Below, one piece after another: positions 36,703-45,800 of a stretch of 64,000 nucleotides of DNA (position 1 is the first letter of the stretch; each line of letters begins with the position of its first letter). The position numbers were made by a program, and so were the translations under genes. Source of the stretch: an uncultured Christensenellaceae bacterium (lineage in GTDB: Bacteria > Bacillota > Clostridia > Christensenellales > UBA3700); NCBI GenBank assembly GCA_910587685.1, contig CAJUMY010000002.1:1-64000 (forward strand), read 5' to 3'. Below the pieces are notes generated by a model that had not been told where the DNA came from, ran no database searches, and saw only the letters and a list, made by a program, of their open reading frames with translations.

Positions 36703-38037
36703 TTGGGACAACCGGTTATTTTCGATATAGCCTATACGCCACCTAAATTAAAACGCAACGCTACCGCCGAAGAAATTGCAAAGCATACAAAACAGCGCGT
36801 TTTTTTCGATATGTCGGGCGAGGACAATATCTTCAAGTATATCACCACAGAAGGAAAGATTTTCGGAGAAGAAGCCAAAAAGTTTACGATGCTCGAATAC
36901 TTGCAAAAAAGCACGGGCGTATTCAACGGCGACGGTATGCTTACGAAAGAACAAGTCAACGAAATGAAAAAGCGAGCGCAAACGGGCAAAAAAAATTTGT
37001 GGCACGGGTTTATATCTTTTGACGAAGCGCATAGCAAAATGATCGATCACCCCGAAAAATGCATCGCTCTCGTAAAGCAGATATTCGGCGAGTTTTTCAA
37101 AGATATAGGATTCGAGCAAAGCAACATAGATTTAATGTGCGCACTGCACTTGGACAAACCGAAGCACTTGCATATTCACTATATCTTTTGGGAACGCGCG
37201 CCGAAAGTCAAGAACAAACGCGCCGCAGGTTTTACCTATCGCATAAAGGGCAAGATACCGCTTTCCGTCATAGATAAAATGACGGAACGGCTTAACGCTT
37301 GGGCAATACCCGACGACATAGCGCAAAAGCGCGACGAAGCGACGCAAGCGCTGTTTGAGCATAAGGATTTTTGCAGGGCTTGGGAAAGAGATTATGCGAC
37401 AAAAGAACTGTTTGCTCTCGCCGAAAAATTGCCGACAGACAAGCCCCTATATTATGCAAGCAAGGAAATGATCCCTTACCGCGTTGCTATCGACTTTGCG
37501 GCACAAACAATCATCGATACGGATGAAAGAGTTCGCAAAGCCGACGACGCTTTCAAAGCGGAATTAAAGCGCAAGCGAGTTGCTTTACAAGACATTATGG
37601 GAAGCTACTATAAAGATAGGCTTGAAGTCGAAAAGAAAACTATGGAAAGCGAGCCGCCCGCGTACTACGAGAAATATTTGGCGAATATCCACACGATAGA
37701 AAAATTGGAATGGGATTACAGGCGACGTATGGGAAACATCGTCCTCAAAAAGGTACGTTACATACAGAATAATACCTATCGCTATAACAAGAGCCGCAAG
37801 CATAAAACCAACGACAAACACATTAAGCGCAAACTTTCCATTTCGGGCCGAATTATAAAGCGTTCGCTAAACGGATTATTCGATTCGGTAGCGGAACTAT
37901 TCTTGCCCGAAACAAACGCTCATTCCAATCGTTTGCGCGAAATCGAAGAAGAAATAAAACAACAAAAAGAACAAGAATTACAGGAGGAACAGCAAAATAT
38001 AAACTATAACCAACGCCGTTGGGATTGGGGAAAATAA
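36703..38037 (+). CDS. Relaxase (HUH-type, Mob family)
   Basis: The 444-residue protein uses a TTG start at 36703, with GGAGG 7 nt upstream; the in-frame ATG at 36637 lies inside the oriT-like hairpin and has no ribosome site. The metal-binding triad is HLHIH (His155, His157, His159), and the likely nicking tyrosine is near the N terminus (Tyr11 or Tyr46). After residue 240 the chain is helical and basic, ending in a Gln/Glu-rich coiled coil. It would nick the element at oriT and lead the strand into a helper's mating pore. It resembles MobP/MobL-type proteins, but I cannot fix the subfamily. Confidence 0.75.
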   Translation: MGQPVIFDIAYTPPKLKRNATAEEIAKHTKQRVFFDMSGEDNIFKYITTEGKIFGEEAKKFTMLEYLQKSTGVFNGDGMLTKEQVNEMKKRAQTGKKNLWHGFISFDEAHSKMIDHPEKCIALVKQIFGEFFKDIGFEQSNIDLMCALHLDKPKHLHIHYIFWERAPKVKNKRAAGFTYRIKGKIPLSVIDKMTERLNAWAIPDDIAQKRDEATQALFEHKDFCRAWERDYATKELFALAEKLPTDKPLYYASKEMIPYRVAIDFAAQTIIDTDERVRKADDAFKAELKRKRVALQDIMGSYYKDRLEVEKKTMESEPPAYYEKYLANIHTIEKLEWDYRRRMGNIVLKKVRYIQNNTYRYNKSRKHKTNDKHIKRKLSISGRIIKRSLNGLFDSVAELFLPETNAHSNRLREIEEEIKQQKEQELQEEQQNINYNQRRWDWGK

Positions 38038-38078
38038 AAAATTTTTCCGAAATTACGGCTAAAACTTCTACTTACCCC

Positions 38079-38107
38079 TTGACTCTTAACGGGTTTTCGT
38101 GTAAAAT
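38079..38107 (+). promoter_or_regulatory. Promoter of the TnpV–integrase unit
   Basis: TTGACT (38079–38084), a 17-bp spacer and TAAAAT (38102–38107). Start of transcription is expected near 38114, inside the palindrome below. Confidence 0.7.
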
Positions 38108-38112
38108 ATAAT

Positions 38113-38130
38113 TATCGTATATATACGATA
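38113..38130. promoter_or_regulatory. Palindromic operator at the promoter start
   Basis: TATCGTATATATACGATA is a perfect 18-bp palindrome lying just past the -10 box, where a bound repressor would block transcription of the excision/integration genes. The small DNA-binding protein at 38535 or the excisionase are candidate binders. Confidence 0.55.
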
Positions 38131-38151
38131 AACGTTTTACGGGAGGTTTTT

Positions 38152-38520
38152 ATGGATAGAGAAGAACTTTTGAGAAAAGCCGATAGCGACGAAGGGCTTA
38201 CGGTAGAAGAAATAATCGAGTATAGAAAGATTGCCAAGCCCGTACACCATGTTTACGGTAAATACGGAACTTTGGCAAAACAGTATTTGGAACAACACGC
38301 CGTAGGAAAGTATTGGGCATTGGGCGGAGATTTGCCGGAATATCTGCACGGAATAGATAAAGCCGCGGACACGCTCTACGAAACGATGTACGAGAAGCTA
38401 TCTTTATCGGAAAGGTACAAGCGCACCGGAAATTATATCGAAGATGTTAGGCGCATAACAGAAATGCGACGTCTTATCGAAGAAGAAATATTGACCGAAC
38501 TTGTGTATGTAAATGGGTAA
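38152..38520 (+). CDS. TnpV-like transposon-encoded protein
   Basis: This 122-residue protein has the TnpV family features: a KYGTLAKQYLEQHA core, a GDLPEYLHGIDKAADTLYE segment and a helical C terminus. TnpV is found in clostridial mobile elements such as Tn4451-type; its function is not established. GGGAGG precedes the start. It begins the transcription unit that runs through the excisionase and integrase. Confidence 0.75.
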   Translation: MDREELLRKADSDEGLTVEEIIEYRKIAKPVHHVYGKYGTLAKQYLEQHAVGKYWALGGDLPEYLHGIDKAADTLYETMYEKLSLSERYKRTGNYIEDVRRITEMRRLIEEEILTELVYVNG

Positions 38521-38534
38521 CGGAGGTAAAAACA

Positions 38535-38762
38535 ATGGTTACTAAAAAAGAAAATACCCCGGCGAGGAAAGCGCGCAGACGCTACGAAGAAAAGAACAAA
38601 GACAAACGGCAAGCCGCAAGCGGTAATTTTCAAACTATGATACCGCGAGAAAAGTATGACGAAATCTCGGCATTCTTAAAGGCAAACAACATAACCAAAG
38701 TGCAGTTGATTTACGCCGGCTACAATGCTCTCCTTTCGGCACAACAGCCGAAACAAGATTAA
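38535..38762 (+). CDS. Small ribbon-helix-helix-like DNA-binding protein
   Basis: The 75-residue protein has a very basic N terminus and then FQTMIPREKYDEISAFLKAN, which fits a strand plus first helix of an Arc/MetJ-type fold, followed by a second helix (KVQLIYAGYNALLS). It probably regulates the mobility operon or assists the relaxosome. GGAGG lies upstream and it follows TnpV by 14 bp. Confidence 0.6.
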   Translation: MVTKKENTPARKARRRYEEKNKDKRQAASGNFQTMIPREKYDEISAFLKANNITKVQLIYAGYNALLSAQQPKQD

Positions 38763-38810
38763 AATGTCTATCCCTTGTTTTCGGCTTTTACAAAAATAAG
38801 GGAGATATAA

Positions 38811-39029
38811 ATGAACAACAACACAAATCAAAATGAACAAATTACCGCGACTATGTTTTCCGACTATCCCGACGTCGTAAGCGTCGAGCAAGTTACCGAA
38901 ATGTTACATATCGGGCAAGTCCTTGCCTATAAACTCTTAAAAGACGGTGCGATTAAAGCGAGGAAAGTCGGGCGCAGGTACATAATTGCGAAAAGAAGCG
39001 TAATCGAATTTTTAAGCGAGGTATGCTGA
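38811..39029 (+). CDS. xis: Excisionase / helix-turn-helix protein
   Basis: This 72-residue protein has the MerR-like winged helix of excisionases: VSVEQVTEMLHIGQVLAYKLLKDGAIKARKVGRRYII. It lies 1 bp before the integrase ATG. It should bend attachment-site DNA and turn the integrase toward excision. Confidence 0.85.
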   Translation: MNNNTNQNEQITATMFSDYPDVVSVEQVTEMLHIGQVLAYKLLKDGAIKARKVGRRYIIAKRSVIEFLSEVC

Positions 39030-39030
39030 A

Positions 39031-40509
39031 ATGAAAGGCAGACTTACTACCAAAAACGGCAAATATTACGTCGTAATATCTTATCAAGATGATAGCGGCA
39101 GAAACAAACAAAAATGGGTTGCTACGGGTTTGGATGCCAAAAACAACAAGCGCGCCGCCGAAGAACTTATGCGCGGCATCGTAGCCGAATTCGACGGAGA
39201 AAAAGTCCCGACAGTAAAGGCGCAGTCAACCGACAACGATATGCTGTTCGGCGACTATCTTATCGAGTGGATCGAGATTGCAAAGCAGAATTTACAGCTT
39301 TCTACTTATGCCGCTTATAAAAACAAAATTAAATACATCGCCGAATATTTTAACGAGCGAGGCATCACTTTACAAGGCTTAACGCCCGTAGATATTCAAA
39401 CGTATTATAAATGGCTTACGGATAACGGCAAGACAATTCAGGCGTGTACGCACGCCCACGTTATAATCCGCAGAGCGTTGGAGATTGCCTATCGCACCGA
39501 CATCATTCCCGTCAATCCCGCCGCAAAAGTTCAAAAACCGAAAAGCCCGAAGTATGAAGCGAAGTATTATGACATTAAACAGCTCAAAACGCTTTTCGAT
39601 TGTATGCAAGGCGACAGGTTCGAGCTGATGTACAAAATGACCGCGTTTTACGGCTTGCGTCGAAGCGAGCTTTGCGGTATGCAATGGAATTCTATCGACT
39701 TCGAAAAGAACACGATAACAATCAATCATTCGGTAGTCCAGACTTGCGTAGACGGAAAATTGCAGCTTATCAAAAAAGATATAATGAAAAACGTATCGAG
39801 CAAGCGCACTATGCCGCTCATTCCCGATTTGAAAGACGCATTACAAAACTTGCGGACAAAGCAAGAAAACAACCGTCGGCTTTATTCCAACGGTTACGAT
39901 ATGCGGTATATCGACTATGTGTGGGTAGACGATCTCGGAAAGCTCATCAATCCTAATACACTTACTTGCCACTTCAAATCGCTTCTTGCGCAAAACGGCT
40001 TACCGCCGATACGATTTCACGAATTACGCCATAGTTGTGCAAGTTTACTAATCGCTTGCGGCGTAAGCATGAAAGAGATACAAGAGTGGTTAGGTCATTC
40101 CGCTATCTCCACTACCGCCGATATTTACAGTCATTTGAATTTCTCGTCCAAACTGAACGTGGCTAATACGCTTTCCAACGTATTCGGCGGAACTTTGGAT
40201 GTAAAGGCACAGGACACGAGCGAAGCGCGCGCTTTGCTTTCGACGCTGTTCAAAGGTGCGGAACACAAGCAAGTGGAACAAACCGCGCCGGTAGAGGTCG
40301 AAGATATTCCGCTTGCCGCAGACGATGAAACCGAGCAAATCGAACAAATTGCTACAATACAAACAGTCTCTGCCGAAAGCGATTCGATTGCCGAGTACAA
40401 AAAGGCAAAGGCGGAAATGGCGCGGCTCGGATTCGAAACCTTAGACGAATACTTCGACTATATGGAGTTTATGAAAGTCAAAGCAAAGCGCGGTTACGCC
40501 GCAACTTAA
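39031..40509 (+). CDS. int: Tyrosine integrase of the element
   Basis: The 492-residue integrase has an N-terminal arm-binding beta domain (about 1–60: GKYYVVISYQDDSGRNKQKW), a SAM-like core-binding domain (about 70–165) and a catalytic domain with Arg210 (YGLRRSEL), His330/Arg333 (HELRH), His356 (LGHS) and nucleophile Tyr366 (IYSHL). All catalytic residues are present. A C-terminal extension of about 90 residues, rich in Glu and Ala, is unusual. Its arm-binding domain matches the TTGTAGAA repeats at both ends of the element, so it is the likely enzyme for tRNA-Ser integration. Confidence 0.95.
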   Translation: MKGRLTTKNGKYYVVISYQDDSGRNKQKWVATGLDAKNNKRAAEELMRGIVAEFDGEKVPTVKAQSTDNDMLFGDYLIEWIEIAKQNLQLSTYAAYKNKIKYIAEYFNERGITLQGLTPVDIQTYYKWLTDNGKTIQACTHAHVIIRRALEIAYRTDIIPVNPAAKVQKPKSPKYEAKYYDIKQLKTLFDCMQGDRFELMYKMTAFYGLRRSELCGMQWNSIDFEKNTITINHSVVQTCVDGKLQLIKKDIMKNVSSKRTMPLIPDLKDALQNLRTKQENNRRLYSNGYDMRYIDYVWVDDLGKLINPNTLTCHFKSLLAQNGLPPIRFHELRHSCASLLIACGVSMKEIQEWLGHSAISTTADIYSHLNFSSKLNVANTLSNVFGGTLDVKAQDTSEARALLSTLFKGAEHKQVEQTAPVEVEDIPLAADDETEQIEQIATIQTVSAESDSIAEYKKAKAEMARLGFETLDEYFDYMEFMKVKAKRGYAAT

Positions 40510-40527
40510 TAGTATTAAAACCGTCAA

Positions 40528-40604
40528 ACGGGCAGTCAACACCGACTGCCCGTTATTCTATGTTTTCAATGCCGAGACCGTAAGCACGGTTTCGGTTTTT
40601 ATTT
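40528..40604 (+). terminator. Tandem terminators between the two recombinase genes
   Basis: The first stem is ACGGGCAGTC (40528–40537) with GACTGCCCGT (40544–40553) and a weak T-run. The second is CCGAGACCGT (40572–40581) with ACGGTTTCGG (40586–40595) and TTTTTATTTT. Together they isolate the second recombinase gene. Confidence 0.8.
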
Positions 40605-40669
40605 TGTCAATTTGAGAGTGAACAACAAAATGATAAAATATAATTATTCTCTTTAAGGAGTTTTTAGCT

Positions 40670-41596
40670 ATGAAATATAAAGATTGGCTTGACGAATGGC
40701 TGCGCCATTATGTAAAAACATCGAATAAACAAAGAACTTTCGAGCGTTATCGTCAAACCGCAAACGTACATATTATACCCATACTCGGCGAATATGAGCT
40801 GACCGAATTACAGCCTGTCGTTTTACAAAGATTTGTTTCCGGATTGCTTGAGAGAGGCAACAAGCGCACGGGTAAAGGGCTATCCCCCAACTTTGTGAAG
40901 TCGGTTATTTCCGTTATTCAAAATTCGCTAAAAACGGCACATATATTGGGACTAACAAGCGAATATGTTGCAGACAAAATAAAGCGACCGAAGATAGTCG
41001 AAAAGCAAGTAGAATGTTTTACGCTTGCCGAGCAAAAGAAAATCGAGAAATACGTTTCGGAAAGCAAGAAACCGAAATTAAAAGGCATTGTTTTGTGCCT
41101 TTACACGGGTTTGCGAATAGGCGAATTACTTGCGCTCACTTGGGACGATGTAGACTTTGCAAAAGGACGATTGTCAGTTACAAAAACGTGCCACGACGGA
41201 AACGAAAACGGAAAGCATTGCATTATCGTAGATACACCCAAGACCGAAACTTCACGGCGTTGCATTCCGCTTCCCAAACCGCTGCTTGCTATTCTCAAAG
41301 ATTGGAAAAAGCAAAGCATTAGCGAATTTGTCGTTGCGGATAAAGGCTCGCCCGTATTTGTGCGGAGTTATCAAAGAACTTTTGAATTATTACTCAAACG
41401 GCTGCATATTCCGCATAAGGGTTTTCATGCTTTGCGGCACACGTTCGCCACTCGCGCTATCGAATGCGGAATGGACGTCAAATCGCTGTCCGAGATATTG
41501 GGACACAAAAACGCAACAATCACATTAAATCGCTATGCTCATTCACTCTGGGAGCATAAGTCCGAAATGATGAATAAGCTCGGCAAATTACTGTAA
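40670..41596 (+). CDS. Second tyrosine recombinase, candidate DNA invertase
   Basis: This 308-residue recombinase has a SAM-like core-binding domain from residue 1 and a catalytic domain with Arg149 (TGLRIGEL), His253/Arg256 (HALRH), His279 (LGHK) and Tyr289 (NRYAH). It lacks the N-terminal arm-binding domain found in the element's integrase, as do simple invertases such as FimB and RecV. AAGGAG precedes the ATG, and a TTGAGA/TAAAAT promoter lies at about 40612–40639. Its stop is 6 bp from the first of two inverted 12-7-12 sites that flank a promoter, so it probably flips that segment. Confidence 0.88.
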   Translation: MKYKDWLDEWLRHYVKTSNKQRTFERYRQTANVHIIPILGEYELTELQPVVLQRFVSGLLERGNKRTGKGLSPNFVKSVISVIQNSLKTAHILGLTSEYVADKIKRPKIVEKQVECFTLAEQKKIEKYVSESKKPKLKGIVLCLYTGLRIGELLALTWDDVDFAKGRLSVTKTCHDGNENGKHCIIVDTPKTETSRRCIPLPKPLLAILKDWKKQSISEFVVADKGSPVFVRSYQRTFELLLKRLHIPHKGFHALRHTFATRAIECGMDVKSLSEILGHKNATITLNRYAHSLWEHKSEMMNKLGKLL

Positions 41597-41643
41597 CAAA
41601 AAATGTGCGTCAAACTTTCGATTTGATGCACATAGTTAGATTA

Positions 41644-41672
41644 ATTATAGCAAAAAACACAAATAAAGTCAA
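41644..41672 (-). promoter_or_regulatory. Promoter inside the invertible segment, facing left
   Basis: On the minus strand, TTGACT (41667–41672), a 17-bp spacer ending in TGC (an extended -10) and TATAAT (41644–41649). As drawn it fires toward the 3' end of the recombinase gene. After inversion it would occupy about 41712–41740 and fire into the restriction–modification genes. Confidence 0.8.
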
Positions 41673-41693
41673 CATGGATATGTTGTTGCGAAG

Positions 41694-41744
41694 AAATAGT
41701 TGTGCAATTCCGAAAAAATCGGTGCACAACTATTTTTCTTTTGC
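41694..41744 (+). terminator. Terminator inside the invertible segment
   Basis: AAATAGTTGTGCA (41694–41706) pairs perfectly with 41723–41735 and is followed by a T-rich run on the plus strand. As drawn it stops read-through from the recombinase gene into the restriction–modification genes. Confidence 0.8.
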
Positions 41745-41810
41745 CCGAAAATGTGCATCAAATCGAAAGATACATGCACAAATCCAAAACAGTTTGAGCA
41801 TCAAAAATTT

Positions 41811-42806
41811 ATGGATAAGGTCAAAGAACGTTATAACATCGATATAAAAGAAAACAAGATTCGGCACCTTGACGATGCTCTTTTAGCCATTCTCTTAAAA
41901 GACAAAAGTTCGGGCAAAAACCTTATTTGGGCAACGGACACTTATGCTTGGCGCGGTATCGGGTTCGGACCGCAAGATTATATAACCGTCAAATCGATTA
42001 CGGGACTGTACGGAAACATTATAAAACCGCGCACCGAAAAGTCGCAAAAAGAACAGCGGCAGCGCATTAAGAACAAAGCCGAGGTCTTTACTCCGTCGTG
42101 GGTATGCAACAAGCAAAACAACCTTGTAGATAATGCATGGTTTAATAGGGAGAATGTATTCAATATCGAAACGGCGCAAGGCTGGCAAACGATTACCGAA
42201 AAGATTATTTTTCCTACTTTGGACGGCAAGACTTGGCAGGACTATGTAAAAGCCAACCGCTTGGAAATTACTTGCGGCGAAGCACCATATCTTACAAGTC
42301 GCTATGACACGGTTTCGGGTAAATTCATAGAGCTTCCCGACAGAATAGGACTGCTCGACCGCAAACTGCGCGTGATCGGCGAAAACATAGACGACGAGTC
42401 GGAATGGATGAAATGGGCATACGTCGCGTACAAGTCGATTTACGGTTTCGACTTTCAAGGCGACAACGTTCTTATCGCAAGAGAAAATCTGCTGTTTACG
42501 TTTATCGATTTTTATATAGCTAAATTCGAAGTTCCGCCTATTAAAGAATATCTCTTGCAAATTGCAAAGATATTGGCGTGGAATATATGGCAAATGGACG
42601 GGCTGAAATACGTTATACCGTACAGTTGCAAGCCGAAAATCAGTCGGCAAGTATCGTTATTCGATACTGAGACGATATGCGAAGAATGTCCCGGTTGCGT
42701 TAAGAAAGACAATACAAAGCACACCGGCATTTATTGCAAGATTATGAATTGGACGCGGCAACATTCGGAAACGTTCATCTCGCAAATCGGGAGGAAAAGC
42801 AAATGA
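41811..42806 (+). CDS. Restriction–modification subunit with degenerate N6-methyltransferase motifs
   Basis: The 331-residue protein starts at MDKVKERYNID. It has a motif X-like FTPSWVCN (Phe93 on) and a motif I-like LEITCGEAPYL (from Leu151), but no NPPY motif IV, so it may bind SAM without transferring methyl groups. It ends with two Cys pairs (CEECPGC) that may bind zinc. Proteins of this type are annotated as subunit M of restriction systems and precede a large helicase–methyltransferase, as here, with a 4-nt ATGA overlap. No clear ribosome site is visible. No promoter faces it in the current orientation. Confidence 0.75.
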   Translation: MDKVKERYNIDIKENKIRHLDDALLAILLKDKSSGKNLIWATDTYAWRGIGFGPQDYITVKSITGLYGNIIKPRTEKSQKEQRQRIKNKAEVFTPSWVCNKQNNLVDNAWFNRENVFNIETAQGWQTITEKIIFPTLDGKTWQDYVKANRLEITCGEAPYLTSRYDTVSGKFIELPDRIGLLDRKLRVIGENIDDESEWMKWAYVAYKSIYGFDFQGDNVLIARENLLFTFIDFYIAKFEVPPIKEYLLQIAKILAWNIWQMDGLKYVIPYSCKPKISRQVSLFDTETICEECPGCVKKDNTKHTGIYCKIMNWTRQHSETFISQIGRKSK

Positions 42807-45800
42807 TATACAATACGGCTTCCTATAAGCTTATATATATATTCGCCATTGCGGACGAAGCGCACAAAGGACTGTTGAAAATCGGCGACGCTACGATTAA
42901 AACCACCAAAACGCTTGACGAACTGCCGCCGAATTGTTCTGAACTGTTGCGAGCCGCCGATCAAGGCAGAATAAAAGACTATACTTTTACGGCGGGAATT
43001 AAAGTAGATTTATTGTGGGCACAGCTTGCCATACGCGAACGCAAAAATATTTACGGCGGTCGGGAAATTACCGTATTCGACGGTTTCCGCGACCACGATG
43101 TGCATAACGTACTCAAAAATAGTGGGATTAAATGCTCTTATCCTAACGGCATAAAAAATCGCGAATGGTTTGAATGTGATTTGCAAACGGCAAAGAACGC
43201 CATTCAAGCTGTTATCGACCATCGCGAATTTTTGAGCGAAAGCGAAAAGGAAAGCAAAGTCTCGACGCCCAAAATCAAGCTCCGCGACGAACAACAAGAT
43301 GCGGTAGACAGAACGCTTACCGCTTATCGCAAATTCGACAAGATGCTTTGGAATGCGAAAATGCGTTTCGGAAAAACGCTTACCGCCTACGAGCTTGTCC
43401 GCGAAGGCAAGTATCAAAAGACGATTGTCGTTACACATCGTCCCGTCGTAGAACACGGCTGGGAAGAAGATCACGGGAAATTATTCGGCGGCGACAGCAC
43501 GCATATTTTTATGCGCAAGCAAAATCTCGTATATTCCGAAGATTATTTCGACGCGAACTCCGACATTAAAAACGATACCGCGCTTCGTAACGCAAGCGAG
43601 CGCGGCGACTGCTTTACATACTTTGCTTCCATGCAAGATCTGCGCGGTTCCGTTCGCGCCGGCGGCAAATTCAACAAGAACAATGCCGTTTTCAATATGG
43701 ATTGGGATTTGATAATTTACGACGAGGCGCACGAAGGAACGCAGACCGATTTGGGACAAACCGTGCAAGAATTATTGGAAAGTCCCAAGAACGGAAAGAA
43801 GCCGAAAGTATTGGAGCTTTCCGGCACGCCCTACAACATTTTGGATAAATACGAAGATAACGTGTTCGTTTGGGATTACGTTATGGAGCAAGAGGCAAAA
43901 ACCGAATGGAAATATAAGCATCCTTGCGAGCCCAATCCGTACGAAGATATGCCGAAAATGAATATCTTTACTTTCGATATGAGTAAGGCGCTTTCTTCCT
44001 CGTACCGCTTCGAAACGGAAACTTCCGCGTTCAATTTTCGTGAATTTTTCCGCACCTATACGGGCGATCCCGAAAAGGACTTCGGGCAACTACCGCAAGA
44101 TAAATCCGTAGGACAATTCGTTCACGAATCGGACGTAAAGGAATTTTTGGATATCATTACCGCCGACAGTCCGAATACGAAATACCCGTTTGCGACGGAC
44201 GCATACCGCAAAGAGTTTAAGCATACTTTTTGGATCGTTCCCGGCGTGGCGGCGGCACGCGCGCTTTCCGCGCTGCTACAAAAACACGCGGTGTTTTCTC
44301 ACTATAAGGTGGTAAACGTAGCCGGAGACGGCGACGTGGAAATGCCGTATGACGATGCGTATGCGGCAGTAAAACAAGCTATTTCCGAAAACCCGTATAC
44401 CATTACGCTTTCGTGCGGCAAGCTCACGACGGGCGTTACCGTAAGAGAATGGACCGCCGTTATGATGCTGACAGGCTCGGCGACTACCGACGCCAAAGGT
44501 TATATGCAAACGATATTCCGCGTTCAATCGGCGGGCGCTATCGACGGCAAGCAAAAAGAAAATTGCTATGTTTTCGATTTTGCGCCCGACAGGTCGTTGC
44601 GCGTTGTTTCGGAAGCACACCGCTTGTCGCGCAAGGGTAAAAATTCCGATGAAAAGTATAAAGAAATTTTGGGCAAGTTTCTCAACTATTGCCCCATATA
44701 TGCAATCGAAGGCGTACAAATGCGCGAATACAGCGTAAGTACGCTTATGCGGCAAATCAAGCGCATTAGCTTGGACAGCGCGATAAAATCCGGCTTCGAG
44801 GACGATTCTATTTATAAAATAGATGCCGGTATGGTTATGGACGAGCGCGACCGCGAATTCTTCGAAGCTCTCAAAAGCCGTCTTTCGGGACATAAAAAGT
44901 CCACCGAGGGAAAGGTTGTGCCGATTGCAGATAACGGCATGACGCAAGCCGAATATGAACAAGCAAAGAAAGCCGAGCGCAAACCGAAAAAGGAATTGAC
45001 GCCCGAAGAAAAAGCCGCGCTTGAAAAATTGAAAGAACAGCGCAAACAACGTCAAAACTTTTTGGCGTTACTTCGTAATATCTCGATACGGTTGCCACTT
45101 TTGATTTTCGGCGCGGACGTACCGCTTACCGAAAATATCACTATGGAAGATTTCGTGAATATCGTTGACGATGAGTCTTGGTCGGAATTCTTGCCCACGG
45201 ACGTTACCAAAGACTTGTTTCGGCGTAGCATAAAATATTTCGACGAGGACGTTTTGATAGGCGCGGGACTTCGTATTCGCAGGCTTGTAAAGCAAGCGGA
45301 CGAGTATCCGCCCACAGAACGTATTCGCCGCATAACCGAGCTTTTTAATCGCTTCCGTAATCCCGATAAGGAAACCGTGCTAACTCCATGGCGCGTCGTC
45401 AATATGCATTTAAGCGACTGTATCGGCGGCTATTGCTTTTTGAACGAGAATTTCGATCCGAAAGAGCCGCTTGACGAGCCGAGATTTACAGAGCGCGGAC
45501 AAGTTACCAAAGATTTGTTCCAAAATCCCGACGCAAGAATATTGGAAATAAACTCCAAGTCCGGATTGTATCCGCTGTATGCCGCATATTCGATTTACCG
45601 TCATTTATTGCCCAAACCCGAAGCTGATATGACGCTAACCGAGCAATATGCCGTTTGGAATAAAGTGCTCGATAACAATATATTTGTGCTTTGCAAAACA
45701 AAAATGGCGCAGGACATTACAAGGCGCACACTCGCCGGATTTACAAAAGCAAATGTCAATACGCATTATCAACCCCACTTGCTCGAACGAATGAAAGACG

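Larger units (their letters stand above)
41603..41781. promoter_or_regulatory. Putative invertible promoter switch
   Basis: The left site has 12-bp arms (41603–41614 and 41622–41633) around the 7-bp spacer CTTTCGA (41615–41621). The right site has an arm at 41751–41762, spacer TCGAAAG (41763–41769, exact complement of the left spacer) and a weaker arm at 41770–41781. The two share a 19-bp perfect inverted repeat (41615–41633 with 41751–41769). Recombination between spacers would flip about 141 bp that hold a promoter and a terminator. Confidence 0.75.

Noticed and set aside
38152..38520. TnpV as proof of a separate transposon inside the element
   Set aside because: No transposase or terminal repeats surround it; it is part of the mobility operon.
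41700..41810. N-terminal extension of the restriction–modification subunit
   Set aside because: The extension would start inside the terminator and the recombination site and would be removed or altered by inversion.
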